A stretch of DNA of 22,037 bases from CAZPLZ01 sp964587525 (GCA_964587525.1 CAZPLZ010000032.1:1-22037); one strand, 5' to 3'. Counted from the first letter of the stretch, positions 14,437 through 22,037 are shown. The notes: generated by a model from the letters alone, not told the origin. A program made the numbers and translations.

Positions 14437-16935
14437 TTATTTAATATGAAATAACTCCTCAGCGGTCCAAGTGTCCTTGCGCTCCTGGGTGGAGGCGCGG
14501 ACTTTGGCCACCGTTGCGAGGGTTACCGGGGAGGCGGTGTGGCCCCAGGCCTGTCGGATGTATGTCAGGATCGCGGCGATTGTTTCATCATCCAGCGTGG
14601 GATGTCCGGGCATTTCCATATCATAAGGAGCGCCGTTGACGGTGATCGGCCCCGCCACTCCGTGGAGGACAATCCGCACCAGCCGCCCCTTCGGCCCTAA
14701 GACCCACTCAGAATTGATCAGAGGCGGAGCTAGGCCCTCCTGGCCGCGCCCGCGGGGCCGGTGGCACGAGACGCAATACTGAAAGTAAAATGTCTTCCCT
14801 TGTTTCAAGCGGGTGCGTTCCAGGGCGGTGAGCGGCGTGACCTTCTCCGGTGTCTTCGTCGCGGTGACGCCTTTCAGCCGATAAGCGGAGCCGAGCAGGG
14901 GTTGGCCTTCCTTGAGGGCAGCCCCCGCCGTGGGGGAGATGCCTTCCAGCAGTCTCAAGCTCCACCGCCGCCATGATGATTTGGGCTGCGCCTCGGCCAA
15001 CGTCAAGAGCCGGTCGATCCGGGGGGTGATGCCTTCTTCGGTGACACACCGCGCTAACCCGCCCAATATGTGTTCTCTGCCGGTTTTGTAGCGGATCCAG
15101 CCTTCGCCAGCCAGGATCCGTTCCAGGAATTCCAGTTCGCGGTCCTTGAGGCCGGTCAGCACCGCGTCGCGTAAATATTCGCTGGAGGCGTCCACCTTCA
15201 GGAGGGCTGCCTGCACCGCTTCCGCTTCAGGCTTCCGCGATTCCCCGAGGGTGAGCGCGAGTTGGAGCCTGACATCGGGACGGCTGTCTGAAACGACCTT
15301 AAGCAACTGAGACAAGACTTCGTCGCTTCCTTCTGATTTCAGCCATGGTTCCAAGAGGCGAATCGCTGCGGCACGGACCTTCGAATCGGGATCCGCCAGA
15401 GCTGCGAGCGTGGTGGCTCGGTCGAGCGACTCCAGGCCTTCCAAGGTCCACAGGGCGTGGATCCGGCTGACGTCGGTTGGTCCTCGCCGCACGAGTTTCT
15501 TGAGGGCGGGTACGACCGAACGGTCACCGCGCTCGACGAGCAGCCGTTGGGCCGTGTCCCGCCACCAGCCGCGAGGGTGTTTCAGGCGCTTTACCAGTGC
15601 AGCAGAAGAGGCGCGAGCGAGACCCGGCTTCCGGTTGCCAGCCCGGCGGGATTCGTGGACGATCCGGTAGATCCGACCCAATCCGGTGGGGTGATCCAGC
15701 CCCCGCTCCAGGACCTGGCGGCGCAGGAACGTGGTGACGTACACCCGGTGCTGGATCAACCCCCGGTACATGTCAACGATGTAGAGGGCGCCGTCCGGAC
15801 CTGGCAGCAGATTCACCGGCCGGAACCGCTCGTCGGTGGAGGCTAGAAACTCGGCGCGGTCGTAGAAGTTCACGGCCGTGATCGTTCCATTTGCTTCGGT
15901 GAGCCGGTTGCACCGGATAAGGTGTGCCGCCGGCTCGCAGACGAATGCGCTGCCTTTGAATTCGGCGGGGAAGCGGTCGCCGCGGTAAATCAGCGGGGCG
16001 CAGGCAGCCGTGAATTTTTTCAGCTTTCCATCCCGGAGAAACCCTTTCCGATAACCCCGGTTCACGCCGGGAGTGACCCGGATGGGCCAGACCGATTGGT
16101 CAGCGGCGATCTGCACGTTGACCCCGGTGGGATTTGCATAATGTGGGTTCCGCTTAAGATAGTGAGAGGGAACGAGGTCACCGCGCAGTTGATTGGAATT
16201 GGTGTTGTAGAACAGCCGGCCATAGTCGTCCTGCGTGATGCCCCACTGGCCCCGGAAGGCGGTGGCCTCCTGGACGAACTTGCCCTGGCTGACGCGATAT
16301 CGGGTGGCGTGTTTGGCGCTGTAGTTCCAGTTGTCGAGCGCCCAGAGCAGGCCGTTGGATTTGTGCTCGGGGTTGCCGTAAAGTCCGTAGTCCGTCGCCA
16401 CGATGATCTGTTCATCGGCTGTCCCATCGCCATTTAAATCTCTGCAGAACCAGAGATTTGGCGGCTCAGCCACCAGCACCCCGTCAGCCGCGAAGGCCAT
16501 AGCTCGCGGCAACACTAGAGCGTCCAGGAAGATAGTGCGCTGGTCCATGCGCCCATCACCGTCGGTGTCTGTGAGCGTCACGATCTGAGCGTCAGGGGTG
16601 GACTCACCCTCGCCGTCCACGTTCGGCATGAACGAGTGCATCTCTACGACCCACAGCCGCCCATCGGGGTCGAATACCGCGGCGACTGGGTCTTGAACCA
16701 GCGGTTCGGCCGCAACCACTTCGAGACGAAATCCTGGGGCCAGCGTGAATGACTTGAGCGCCTCCTCAGGCGACAGCACGGGCGCTGGTGGGATCACCAG
16801 ATCTGGTGAGGGCGGCGCCTGGTGCTCTCCCGGCCGGTCCCCTTTCTGGGCATCAGCCAACTCGGCACACAGGATGGCGAAGAGGAGTACGCCCCACAGC
16901 AGGTAGCTGAGGGCTTGGTGTGAAAGAGGCCTCAA
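14437..16935 (-). CDS. PVC-type haem-binding membrane-bound dehydrogenase with HEAT repeats and cytochrome c
   Basis: An 832-residue exported protein. A signal peptide (LLWGVLLFAILCAELADA) is followed by a Pro-rich linker. A beta-propeller of the Piru_Ver_Nterm putative dehydrogenase family spans about residues 65-430, with GFRLEVVAAEPLVQDPVA and DPDGRLWVVEM as hallmarks. HEAT-like helical repeats cover about 440-640. A C-terminal cytochrome c domain has CVSCH at 721-725 and a likely axial Met775 in MEMPGH. Calcium-binding-like DTDGDGRMD and DLNGDGTAD loops sit in the propeller. The family is thought to oxidise sugars or alcohols and pass electrons to haem, though biochemical proof is thin. 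TTG 16935 starts it, 12 nt after the VapC stop, so transcription could run through from vapBC. Confidence 0.85.
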   Translation of the reverse strand: MRPLSHQALSYLLWGVLLFAILCAELADAQKGDRPGEHQAPPSPDLVIPPAPVLSPEEALKSFTLAPGFRLEVVAAEPLVQDPVAAVFDPDGRLWVVEMHSFMPNVDGEGESTPDAQIVTLTDTDGDGRMDQRTIFLDALVLPRAMAFAADGVLVAEPPNLWFCRDLNGDGTADEQIIVATDYGLYGNPEHKSNGLLWALDNWNYSAKHATRYRVSQGKFVQEATAFRGQWGITQDDYGRLFYNTNSNQLRGDLVPSHYLKRNPHYANPTGVNVQIAADQSVWPIRVTPGVNRGYRKGFLRDGKLKKFTAACAPLIYRGDRFPAEFKGSAFVCEPAAHLIRCNRLTEANGTITAVNFYDRAEFLASTDERFRPVNLLPGPDGALYIVDMYRGLIQHRVYVTTFLRRQVLERGLDHPTGLGRIYRIVHESRRAGNRKPGLARASSAALVKRLKHPRGWWRDTAQRLLVERGDRSVVPALKKLVRRGPTDVSRIHALWTLEGLESLDRATTLAALADPDSKVRAAAIRLLEPWLKSEGSDEVLSQLLKVVSDSRPDVRLQLALTLGESRKPEAEAVQAALLKVDASSEYLRDAVLTGLKDRELEFLERILAGEGWIRYKTGREHILGGLARCVTEEGITPRIDRLLTLAEAQPKSSWRRWSLRLLEGISPTAGAALKEGQPLLGSAYRLKGVTATKTPEKVTPLTALERTRLKQGKTFYFQYCVSCHRPRGRGQEGLAPPLINSEWVLGPKGRLVRIVLHGVAGPITVNGAPYDMEMPGHPTLDDETIAAILTYIRQAWGHTASPVTLATVAKVRASTQERKDTWTAEELFHIK

Positions 16936-16947
16936 GTAGCGAATGGC

Positions 16948-17379
16948 CTATGTAAGGCTTGCTGCTTCTAGTTCCAGGGGAAAATGTTTCGCGATCAGCC
17001 GGAAGTGGCGGTCGTAGGTCAGCAAGGCGACATGGTGTTCGACGGCTGTGGCCGCAACGAGACAATCAATCAAAGCAATCGTGAGGCCTTTCTTTCGCAA
17101 GCGGGCGGCCAGTGAACCCGCCTGGATCCATGTTTCGAGTGAACTCTGAAGGATTTGTGTGGTCTTGAGCAGCGAGCTGATGGCCTGTAAATCCTGGTCG
17201 GAACGAGTGCCCTGATAGAGTTCAGCGAGAACAGGCCCAGTTGTACAGGCCATCCGGCGCGCAAGCAAATTGCTGACGACTGGGCGCAGCGGGTGTTGTG
17301 GATTTGTGGCTTGTTCAATCCAGACGGAAGTGTCGATCAGAGTTAGTTTATTCCGTATAGCAGTCCTGCTAACGGGCAA
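16948..17379 (-). CDS. VapC-family PIN-domain toxin
   Basis: A 143-residue PIN ribonuclease. All four acidic residues are present: Asp16 in TLIDTSVWIE, Glu53 in VLAELYQG, Asp105 in IALIDCLVAATA and Asp123 in LLTYDRHF. This matches the VapC group, whose members cleave tRNA or rRNA. The start TTG 17379 is supported by GGAGG four nt upstream; no ATG or GTG precedes the first catalytic Asp. It overlaps the antitoxin gene by 11 bp. Its stop lies 12 nt before the TTG of the haem-binding dehydrogenase gene. It is unrelated in detail to the PIN toxin at 7882-8304. Confidence 0.88.
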   Translation of the reverse strand: MPVSRTAIRNKLTLIDTSVWIEQATNPQHPLRPVVSNLLARRMACTTGPVLAELYQGTRSDQDLQAISSLLKTTQILQSSLETWIQAGSLAARLRKKGLTIALIDCLVAATAVEHHVALLTYDRHFRLIAKHFPLELEAASLT

Positions 17380-17566
17380 GGTGCCTCCATTTCAGCACTC
17401 GCCGGTCAAACGTACACTTTCCCCAGAGCTTTTCTAGCTTTTCGAGCTCCTTCTTACGCAAGGTTTCCTCGATCGCATAGGTGACTGCTTTGGCTTTGGA
17501 CTTGAAGTTGGTGGTCCGCATGAGCTTTTCAATCGTCGCATGATCAAGCGTTACCGTTGTTCGCAT
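17369..17566 (-). CDS. VapB-family ribbon-helix-helix antitoxin
   Basis: A 65-residue antitoxin. MRTTVTLDHATIEKLM starts with the beta strand and first helix of a ribbon-helix-helix fold. TTNFKSKAKAVTYAIEETLRKK completes it. The Lys/Leu/Trp-rich tail (LEKLWGKCTF onward) should occupy the PIN toxin's active site. ATG 17566 is chosen because AGGAGG lies directly upstream and the family begins here; a longer start at 17605 would include the operator. It overlaps vapC by 11 bp. Autorepression through the palindrome at 17579-17594 is expected. Confidence 0.87.
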   Translation of the reverse strand: MRTTVTLDHATIEKLMRTTNFKSKAKAVTYAIEETLRKKELEKLEKLWGKCTFDRRVLKWRHLAR

Positions 17567-17578
17567 TGTGCGCCTCCT

Positions 17579-17615
17579 TGCACATAATTGTGCATCATCT
17601 CGCACAGGATTTCAA
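17579..17615 (-). promoter_or_regulatory. vapBC promoter and operator palindrome
   Basis: Minus strand: TTGAAA (17615-17610), 17-bp spacer, CACAAT (17592-17587). The -10 sits inside the perfect inverted repeat TGCACA-taat-TGTGCA (17579-17594), read on the + strand. Antitoxin bound there would block the promoter. Confidence 0.6.
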
Positions 17616-17688
17616 TTCCTCAATCGCTGTGTCAAACTGGCTAATGAACCGTGAGGGGATGATGGAGCGGCCTGCCGGAAGGAACGCC

Positions 17689-17718
17689 TTGACGGTCGGC
17701 GGGGGGCACTGCTAGCGT
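17689..17718 (+). promoter_or_regulatory. Candidate promoter of the DUF1080-cytochrome operon
   Basis: TTGACG (17689-17694), 18-bp spacer, TAGCGT (17713-17718). The -10 ends 6 nt before ATG 17725 and no ribosome site is evident, so the transcript may be leaderless. The whole 158-nt divergent region between vapB and this gene carries no other recognisable gene. Confidence 0.45.
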
Positions 17719-17724
17719 GGGGCG

Positions 17725-18366
17725 ATGATTCACAAATCTGGACGCTGGCTGGTTGCTGTTCTTCTGTTGTGCACTCCATTGATGCTGACCGGTTGCCGTA
17801 CCGTGTCTGAAAAACCTTCCAACGGTTGGCTGATTCTTTTTGATAAGGAACACACGGAGGGCTGGGCCCAGGCCGGCCCCGGCGGATTCAAGATCCGGGA
17901 GGGTGTCGCCACGCCGTTTGGCGGCATGGGGCTCTGGTACTACGAGAAGAGAACGTTCAAAGATTTCATCTTGAAGATTGAGTTCCAGCAGAAGTCGATC
18001 GACTCCAACTCGGGGGTCTATGTCCGGTTCCCGCGCGTGGATGGCGATCCCTGGATCCCTGTCAAGGAAGGCTACGAGATCCAGATTGCCGGAGACCAGC
18101 CGACCAAGCACTCCACCGGCTCCATCTACAGCTTGCAGGCGCCGACCGCGGTCCCGCTCAAGCCAGCCGGCGAGTGGAACGAGTTCGAGATCACCTGCAT
18201 CGGCCAGCAATACACGGTCAAGCTGAACGGGGAACTCATCAATACCTACACGGGGAACCGCAGCCTGACCGGCATGATCGGGGTGCAGAACCACGACGAC
18301 GACAACTCCGGCGCCAATACCGTCCGGTACCGCAACATCAGGATCAAAGAACTGAAGAGCCCGTGA
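17725..18366 (+). CDS. DUF1080 (3-keto-disaccharide hydrolase family) lipoprotein
   Basis: A 213-residue lipoprotein: basic n-region, hydrophobic core and lipobox LTGC with Cys24. The rest is one DUF1080 (PF06439) concanavalin-like beta sandwich. Visible signatures are GWLILFDKEHTEGWAQ, the FILKIEFQ strand, SNSGVYVRFP, a GYEIQIAGD segment, AGEWNEFEITCIGQ and the final GMIGVQNH. Members are annotated as 3-keto-disaccharide or 3-keto-glucoside hydrolases, which cleave glycosides already oxidised at C3. It is the first gene of a rightward operon; the next gene overlaps its stop (TGATG). A haem-binding dehydrogenase nearby could supply oxidised substrate. Many DUF1080 proteins remain untested, so the reaction is a family-level call. 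Confidence 0.85.
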   Translation: MIHKSGRWLVAVLLLCTPLMLTGCRTVSEKPSNGWLILFDKEHTEGWAQAGPGGFKIREGVATPFGGMGLWYYEKRTFKDFILKIEFQQKSIDSNSGVYVRFPRVDGDPWIPVKEGYEIQIAGDQPTKHSTGSIYSLQAPTAVPLKPAGEWNEFEITCIGQQYTVKLNGELINTYTGNRSLTGMIGVQNHDDDNSGANTVRYRNIRIKELKSP

Positions 18367-20837
18367 TGCTCAGGCGCGTGCCGGTGCGACTCGCGCTCGT
18401 CGTCGTGGCGCTCCTGGCGGTCGTGCTACTGGCGGTGAATGCATGGACCGCGCCCCAAAAGAGCCAGGGCGCCATGCCAGGTCTGGTCGCAACATACACC
18501 GATGGTGAGCACCGCGTGGTGCTCGTGGTACCGACCCCGAATTTCACGCTGACGGCTGAGCAGTCCATCCATCCGCAGTTGCTGCCGAAATTTCGTGCAC
18601 GGTGGAAGGGAGTGCTGAAGGTGCTCCGGAGCGGCACGTACGAAATCACGGCGGCTGACACCGGGGGGGCGACGGTGTATGTGGACGGTGAGCCGGTTCA
18701 AGGACGTCCGGTCTCCCTGCGGGCAGGTGAGCATCCCCTGCGTATCGAGTACATCCGCGCGGAAGGAACGGCCCGATTACAATTGATATGGGATTCTGAC
18801 TTTTTCGTGGCCGAGCCTATTCCCAGCAAGTTTTTAGCCCACCGCGAGCTTCCGCCGGAGCATGGCACCCAGGCAATTGTGGAACGGGGCCGCGAGTTGG
18901 TGGAGGAGCTAAACTGCATTGCCTGCCATCAGGCTCCGGCTGGATCCACACTGCGTGGCCGTCGCGGGCCGAATCTTACGCATGTCGGGTCGCGCACCAA
19001 TGCGGGGTGGATCGCTCAATGGTTGAAGAATCCAAGGCACTTCCGGCCCAAGGCGGTCATGCCGGTGCTGCTGGATACCCAAGAGCGGGCTGACGTGGCT
19101 GCGTACCTGGCAGGTCTCAAGGACCCGAAAGACGAGATCCAGCCGATGCCCACCGACCGTTTCCGGGCCAAGCGCGGGAAAAAGCTATTTGAGTCCACCG
19201 GGTGTATCGCCTGCCACAGTGAAGACGGCGTTTCACTTGGGGGAATTGGTTCCAAAATGGACGCCGGTCATTTGGCAGCATACTTGCGCGACCCGCTCAA
19301 AGTGGACCCCAGCGGCCGTATGCCGGATATGCTTCTCAATGAGGAAGAAGCCTCGCTCATCGCGGAGCACCTGGTTCATTCCAAGAACCCCGCGTTTGAG
19401 GCAAAGGCTCCGAAGGGAAACCCGCGGCGTGGGAAGCAGCTCACCGCCGCACGTGGCTGCGTTGCTTGCCATACGATCGGCGACGGCAGGCCGCTGAGGA
19501 ACAAGTTTAAGGCGCCACCCCTCGATCAGCTCGCCGGGGTGAAGGGCTGTCTGGCGCCGAAACCGGAGGGGCGAGTGCCACGATACCATTTCGCGCCAGG
19601 GGATCGGGAAGCGATGCTGGCGTATTTAAAAATCTCTGATATCAGTCCGGCGCCGGTGCACGAGTTCCACCGCACCGTGAAAGCCTTTAGCTGCACGGCC
19701 TGCCATGTGCTGGATGCTTCGCCGCAGCCGGATCTGGCGGAGCTTCCGCCGCCACTCACCGGCCTGGGTGCCAAGCTGCGTGGCAGCCGGCTAGGGGCGA
19801 TCCTCATCAAGAAGAAACGGGCCCGGCCGTGGCTTCAACTGCGGATGCCGCACTTCGGTTCGGACAACGTGGGGCATCTGGTTGAGGGGTTCGTGGCCGC
19901 CGCCGGGACCGAGCCGGGGGAGGGTGAGTGGTCCCCGCCGCCGACGCCGCAGCAGGTGCGCAAAGGGGTGAAGCTCATGGACTCCGGCGAAGGGGGATTC
20001 GCCTGCATCAACTGCCATGGTTTTCCTGGCTATGAGGCCCCCGGTGCCCGCGGGCCGGACCTGACCGAGATCTACGCCACGATGCGGCCTGAGTGGTTCC
20101 ACCGTTGGATGCGCGACCCGCTTCGCATCCAACCGAATACCCTGATGCCGTCCTTCTTCGGCACGAAACCTGAAGCCGAGGCCGACCAGCTCATCCACGA
20201 GATCTGGACTGCGCTGGCGACGGGCGAGAATATGCCGCGTCCTGCTGGGATCGCGGAAACTGGAAATCTTACGCTGGAGGTTAAGGATGGCCCAGTAGTC
20301 CTCCGCACGTTCATGCCCGATTCCGCGTGGCGCTCCTTGGCTGTCGGACTTCCTGGTTACCTGGCGTACTGCTTCGATGCGGAGGAGTGCATGTTACGTT
20401 ACGCGTGGGTTTGGTTCGGCCCCTTCCTGGATGTGAATCCGGTGTGGACCGGACGCGGAGGGCGGGAGGCAAAGGTGCTGGGCAAGCAGTTCTACACGGC
20501 GCCGGAGGTCTTCCCGCTGAGGATCGGGAAGCCGGGCCGGGAACCGAAAAGAAAATTCCGTGGATACGCCATCGTGGAGAAGGTTTCGATGTTGCGCTAC
20601 GAGGTGGATGGCGTGCCGGTGCGCGAGCGGATCTCACCTCTCTCCAAAGGAACAGGTCTCGTCAGGGCGTTCGAGGTGGATTCACCGGATCAGGATGTGT
20701 GGTTCTTGGCTGGTAAGGCGATTAAGGGCGTGACCTACACGTCGCCAGACGGTGCTTGGTCTGGTCGGAAGCTACGGATTCCCGCCGGTTCCCCGGTCCG
20801 CTTCACGGTCACGATTGCTGTTGAGGAGAAGCCATGA
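18366..20837 (+). CDS. PA14-domain multihaem c-type cytochrome (five CxxCH)
   Basis: An 823-residue exported protein. An N-terminal signal or anchor helix (LALVVVALLAVVLLAV) precedes a PA14-like carbohydrate-binding domain (about residues 45-155) with GTYEITAADTGGATVYVDG. Five haem sites follow: Cys184-Ile-Ala-Cys-His, Cys280-Ile-Ala-Cys-His, Cys365-Val-Ala-Cys-His, Cys443-Thr-Ala-Cys-His and Cys547-Ile-Asn-Cys-His. Nearby MPVLL, MPDML, MPHFG and MPSFF segments could supply axial Met ligands. The last 200 residues form a haem-free beta-rich domain with FDAEECMLRYAWVW. ATG 18366 shares one base with the preceding stop; GTG 18363 is an alternative. A longer start inside the DUF1080 gene is rejected. 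It probably carries electrons from sugar oxidation. Confidence 0.85.
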   Translation: MLRRVPVRLALVVVALLAVVLLAVNAWTAPQKSQGAMPGLVATYTDGEHRVVLVVPTPNFTLTAEQSIHPQLLPKFRARWKGVLKVLRSGTYEITAADTGGATVYVDGEPVQGRPVSLRAGEHPLRIEYIRAEGTARLQLIWDSDFFVAEPIPSKFLAHRELPPEHGTQAIVERGRELVEELNCIACHQAPAGSTLRGRRGPNLTHVGSRTNAGWIAQWLKNPRHFRPKAVMPVLLDTQERADVAAYLAGLKDPKDEIQPMPTDRFRAKRGKKLFESTGCIACHSEDGVSLGGIGSKMDAGHLAAYLRDPLKVDPSGRMPDMLLNEEEASLIAEHLVHSKNPAFEAKAPKGNPRRGKQLTAARGCVACHTIGDGRPLRNKFKAPPLDQLAGVKGCLAPKPEGRVPRYHFAPGDREAMLAYLKISDISPAPVHEFHRTVKAFSCTACHVLDASPQPDLAELPPPLTGLGAKLRGSRLGAILIKKKRARPWLQLRMPHFGSDNVGHLVEGFVAAAGTEPGEGEWSPPPTPQQVRKGVKLMDSGEGGFACINCHGFPGYEAPGARGPDLTEIYATMRPEWFHRWMRDPLRIQPNTLMPSFFGTKPEAEADQLIHEIWTALATGENMPRPAGIAETGNLTLEVKDGPVVLRTFMPDSAWRSLAVGLPGYLAYCFDAEECMLRYAWVWFGPFLDVNPVWTGRGGREAKVLGKQFYTAPEVFPLRIGKPGREPKRKFRGYAIVEKVSMLRYEVDGVPVRERISPLSKGTGLVRAFEVDSPDQDVWFLAGKAIKGVTYTSPDGAWSGRKLRIPAGSPVRFTVTIAVEEKP

Positions 20838-22037
20838 GTGCGCTCAGGCTGCTGCTTTTGCTCGGGATCCTGTGTGCACGGGCCGATGCGAACGTCACCC
20901 TGGGAACTTGGTATTACATCGGGCCGTTTGACAACGCGGAAGGGAAGGGCGCCAGGAAGGCGTACCCGCCGGAAAAGGGTGTTGAACTCACCACCGAATA
21001 TACCGGCGTGGACGAGAAGCGGGTGCGGTGGATCAGCGCGACCCATTTCAAGGATGGCGAGGTCATCAACCTGGATCTCTTCAGCCGCAAGGAGCATGTG
21101 CTCTGCTATCTCTACCGCACCATTGAGGCCGAGCGCGATACCAACGCTCTGATCTTCATGGGCAGCGACGACTCGCTCACGGTCTGGCTGAACGGCAAAG
21201 AGGTGTTCGAGTATTTGGAGCCGCGAAACATGACATATGAAGAAGATACCGTCGTGGTGCACCTCAGGAAAGGGGTCAACCACCTGCTGTGCAAAGTTGG
21301 GAACCTCAGTAGGGACTGGGAATTTTACTTCCACCTCCCATGGCCACAGGCTATTCCTAAGGATGGCTTTATCTATGTGAAGCGCGAAACCCGCGAGGCG
21401 ACCAAGACGGTTTCGCTCACGGCCATGCGCGCGCTCGCCGCCCAGGATGCCGGGCAGATCACGCATGACCCTTGGCATTACATCGGGCCATTCGATAATA
21501 CCGATGGCCGTGGCGTCAGGGCGGTGTACCCGCCGGAAGAGGAGATCAACCTTGAGGCCAAGTATGTCGGGGCGGACCGAGAGGTGGTGCGGTGGAAGAG
21601 CGGCAAGAAGTTCAAGGACGGTAAGGTGATTGACCTCGATCTCTTTGACCGCAAGGACAATTCCATCTGCTATCTGTACCGCACGATCGAGGCCGAACGT
21701 GAGACCGAGGTCACAATGTGGGTCGGCAGCGATGACTCCTTGGCGCTCTGGGTGAATGGGGAACTCGAGTTTGAGTGGCTCAAGGCGCGATCCATGCCGG
21801 GGGAGAAGGACCGGGTTGAGGTCGTGTTGCAGGAGGGTGCCAACCACCTGCTCATGAAAATCGGGAACCGATACGGGGGCTGGCAAGTGTACTACGACCT
21901 GCCGTGGCCACCGAAACTGGAGCCCGCCCTTGAGACGAAACTGGAAGCCCGTCTGGATGCCGACTTTGCTGCCGTAAGTGAGGGCACGTATTATCGCCTG
22001 GAGACGATAGCCACGCCTCCGGGGGCCGTGCTTGAGG
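20834..22037 (+). CDS. Secreted two-repeat protein, 3' end beyond the window
   Basis: The frame starts at ATG 20834, overlapping the cytochrome stop as ATGA, and is open to the window end (401 codons). A signal peptide MSALRLLLLLGILCARADA is followed by two 146-residue repeats starting W26YYIGPFDN and W214HYIGPFDN. Each repeat has YPPE, FKDG, CYLYRTIEAER, GSDDSL and NGxxxF/E motifs and ends LPWP. The GSDDSL-x-x-W-x-NG signature is that of a PA14/jelly-roll-like module found in front of haem-binding dehydrogenase domains in Planctomycetes and Verrucomicrobia. After the second repeat a new domain begins, with SEGTYYRLETI. I expect a propeller/cytochrome dehydrogenase downstream, but it is not in view. 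The coupling to two upstream genes implies one complex. Confidence 0.8.
   Translation, partial: MSALRLLLLLGILCARADANVTLGTWYYIGPFDNAEGKGARKAYPPEKGVELTTEYTGVDEKRVRWISATHFKDGEVINLDLFSRKEHVLCYLYRTIEAERDTNALIFMGSDDSLTVWLNGKEVFEYLEPRNMTYEEDTVVVHLRKGVNHLLCKVGNLSRDWEFYFHLPWPQAIPKDGFIYVKRETREATKTVSLTAMRALAAQDAGQITHDPWHYIGPFDNTDGRGVRAVYPPEEEINLEAKYVGADREVVRWKSGKKFKDGKVIDLDLFDRKDNSICYLYRTIEAERETEVTMWVGSDDSLALWVNGELEFEWLKARSMPGEKDRVEVVLQEGANHLLMKIGNRYGGWQVYYDLPWPPKLEPALETKLEARLDADFAAVSEGTYYRLETIATPPGAVLE
20909..21346 (+). repeat. In-frame domain repeat, unit 1
   Basis: A 438-bp (146-codon) unit that aligns without gaps to 21473-21910. About 80 of 146 residues are identical by hand count. It runs from W-Y-Y-I-G-P-F-D-N to L-P-W-P. 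Confidence 0.85.
21473..21910 (+). repeat. In-frame domain repeat, unit 2
   Basis: The second unit, exactly the same length as unit 1. Conserved core residues include GPFDN, YPPE, RWxS, FKDG, DLFxRK, CYLYRTIEAER, GSDDSL, NHLL and LPWP. The units are joined by a linker of 42 residues. Confidence 0.85.

Noticed and set aside
18174..18365. Extending the cytochrome start upstream to 18174
   Set aside because: The extra residues overlap the DUF1080 gene in another frame and precede a clear signal sequence at MLRRVPVRLALVVV; ATG 18366 is the natural start.
20735..21886. Long open frame on the minus strand (383 codons)
   Set aside because: It lies antisense to the repeat protein and mirrors its codon bias; it shows no domain signature, whereas the + strand protein has clear repeats, a signal peptide and a coupled start.
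1..22037. CRISPR arrays, tRNA or rRNA genes, insertion sequences
   Set aside because: No regular repeat-spacer pattern, no cloverleaf or rRNA-like segments, and no transposase or integrase coding region were seen on either strand.

Overview
The window is bacterial and splits into two blocks of different character. Positions 1-5343 are visibly lower in G+C (for example about 38% at 3481-3540, counted by hand) and carry seven small soluble enzyme genes, all on the + strand. From about 5435 onward the DNA is G+C rich (about 72% at 8881-8940). The right block has PVC-type haem-binding dehydrogenase, DUF1080, PA14-cytochrome and GHL10 families. These are typical of Planctomycetes/Verrucomicrobia and of some soil/groundwater lineages such as Rokubacteria/NC10. 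The host phylum is an inference and is not settled by this window. No rRNA, tRNA or CRISPR was seen, and no gene-free stretch exceeds 300 bases.

Left block (7-5343). Two HAD phosphatases come first: one split by a +1 frameshift, the next with no usable start codon in its reading frame. They are followed by a pol-beta-type nucleotidyltransferase, a family S51 (dipeptidase E-like) peptidase, a class I methyltransferase, a SET-domain protein and a second class I methyltransferase. The gaps between these genes carry two recurring short motifs. One is a 20-bp motif in three gaps; the other is an 18-bp palindromic motif in two gaps with a looser relative in a third. This gives the block a cassette-like look, but I could not confirm canonical integron attC sites.

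Middle (5435-11856). A GT-C-type membrane glycosyltransferase is broken by one in-frame TAG. It is followed by a small conserved hypothetical protein, a Phd/YefM-PIN toxin-antitoxin pair with a promoter-operator palindrome, and a leftward operon of two tandem aldo/keto reductases and an NhaC-type Na+/H+ antiporter.

Right (11878-22037). A secreted GHL10 (DUF187) glycoside-hydrolase-like protein is translationally coupled to a polysaccharide deacetylase that appears to start at CTG. A large fold-back element separates this pair from a convergent, exported haem-binding dehydrogenase with HEAT repeats and a C-terminal cytochrome c. A VapBC toxin-antitoxin pair follows. A rightward coupled operon then encodes a DUF1080 lipoprotein (3-keto-disaccharide hydrolase family), a PA14 protein with five CxxCH haem sites, and a protein with two equal-length 146-residue repeats that runs off the window. 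Together these suggest an exported system that oxidises and cleaves carbohydrate and passes electrons to c-type haems. The two aldo/keto reductases could act on keto-sugar products. That pathway is inference from family membership and gene context.
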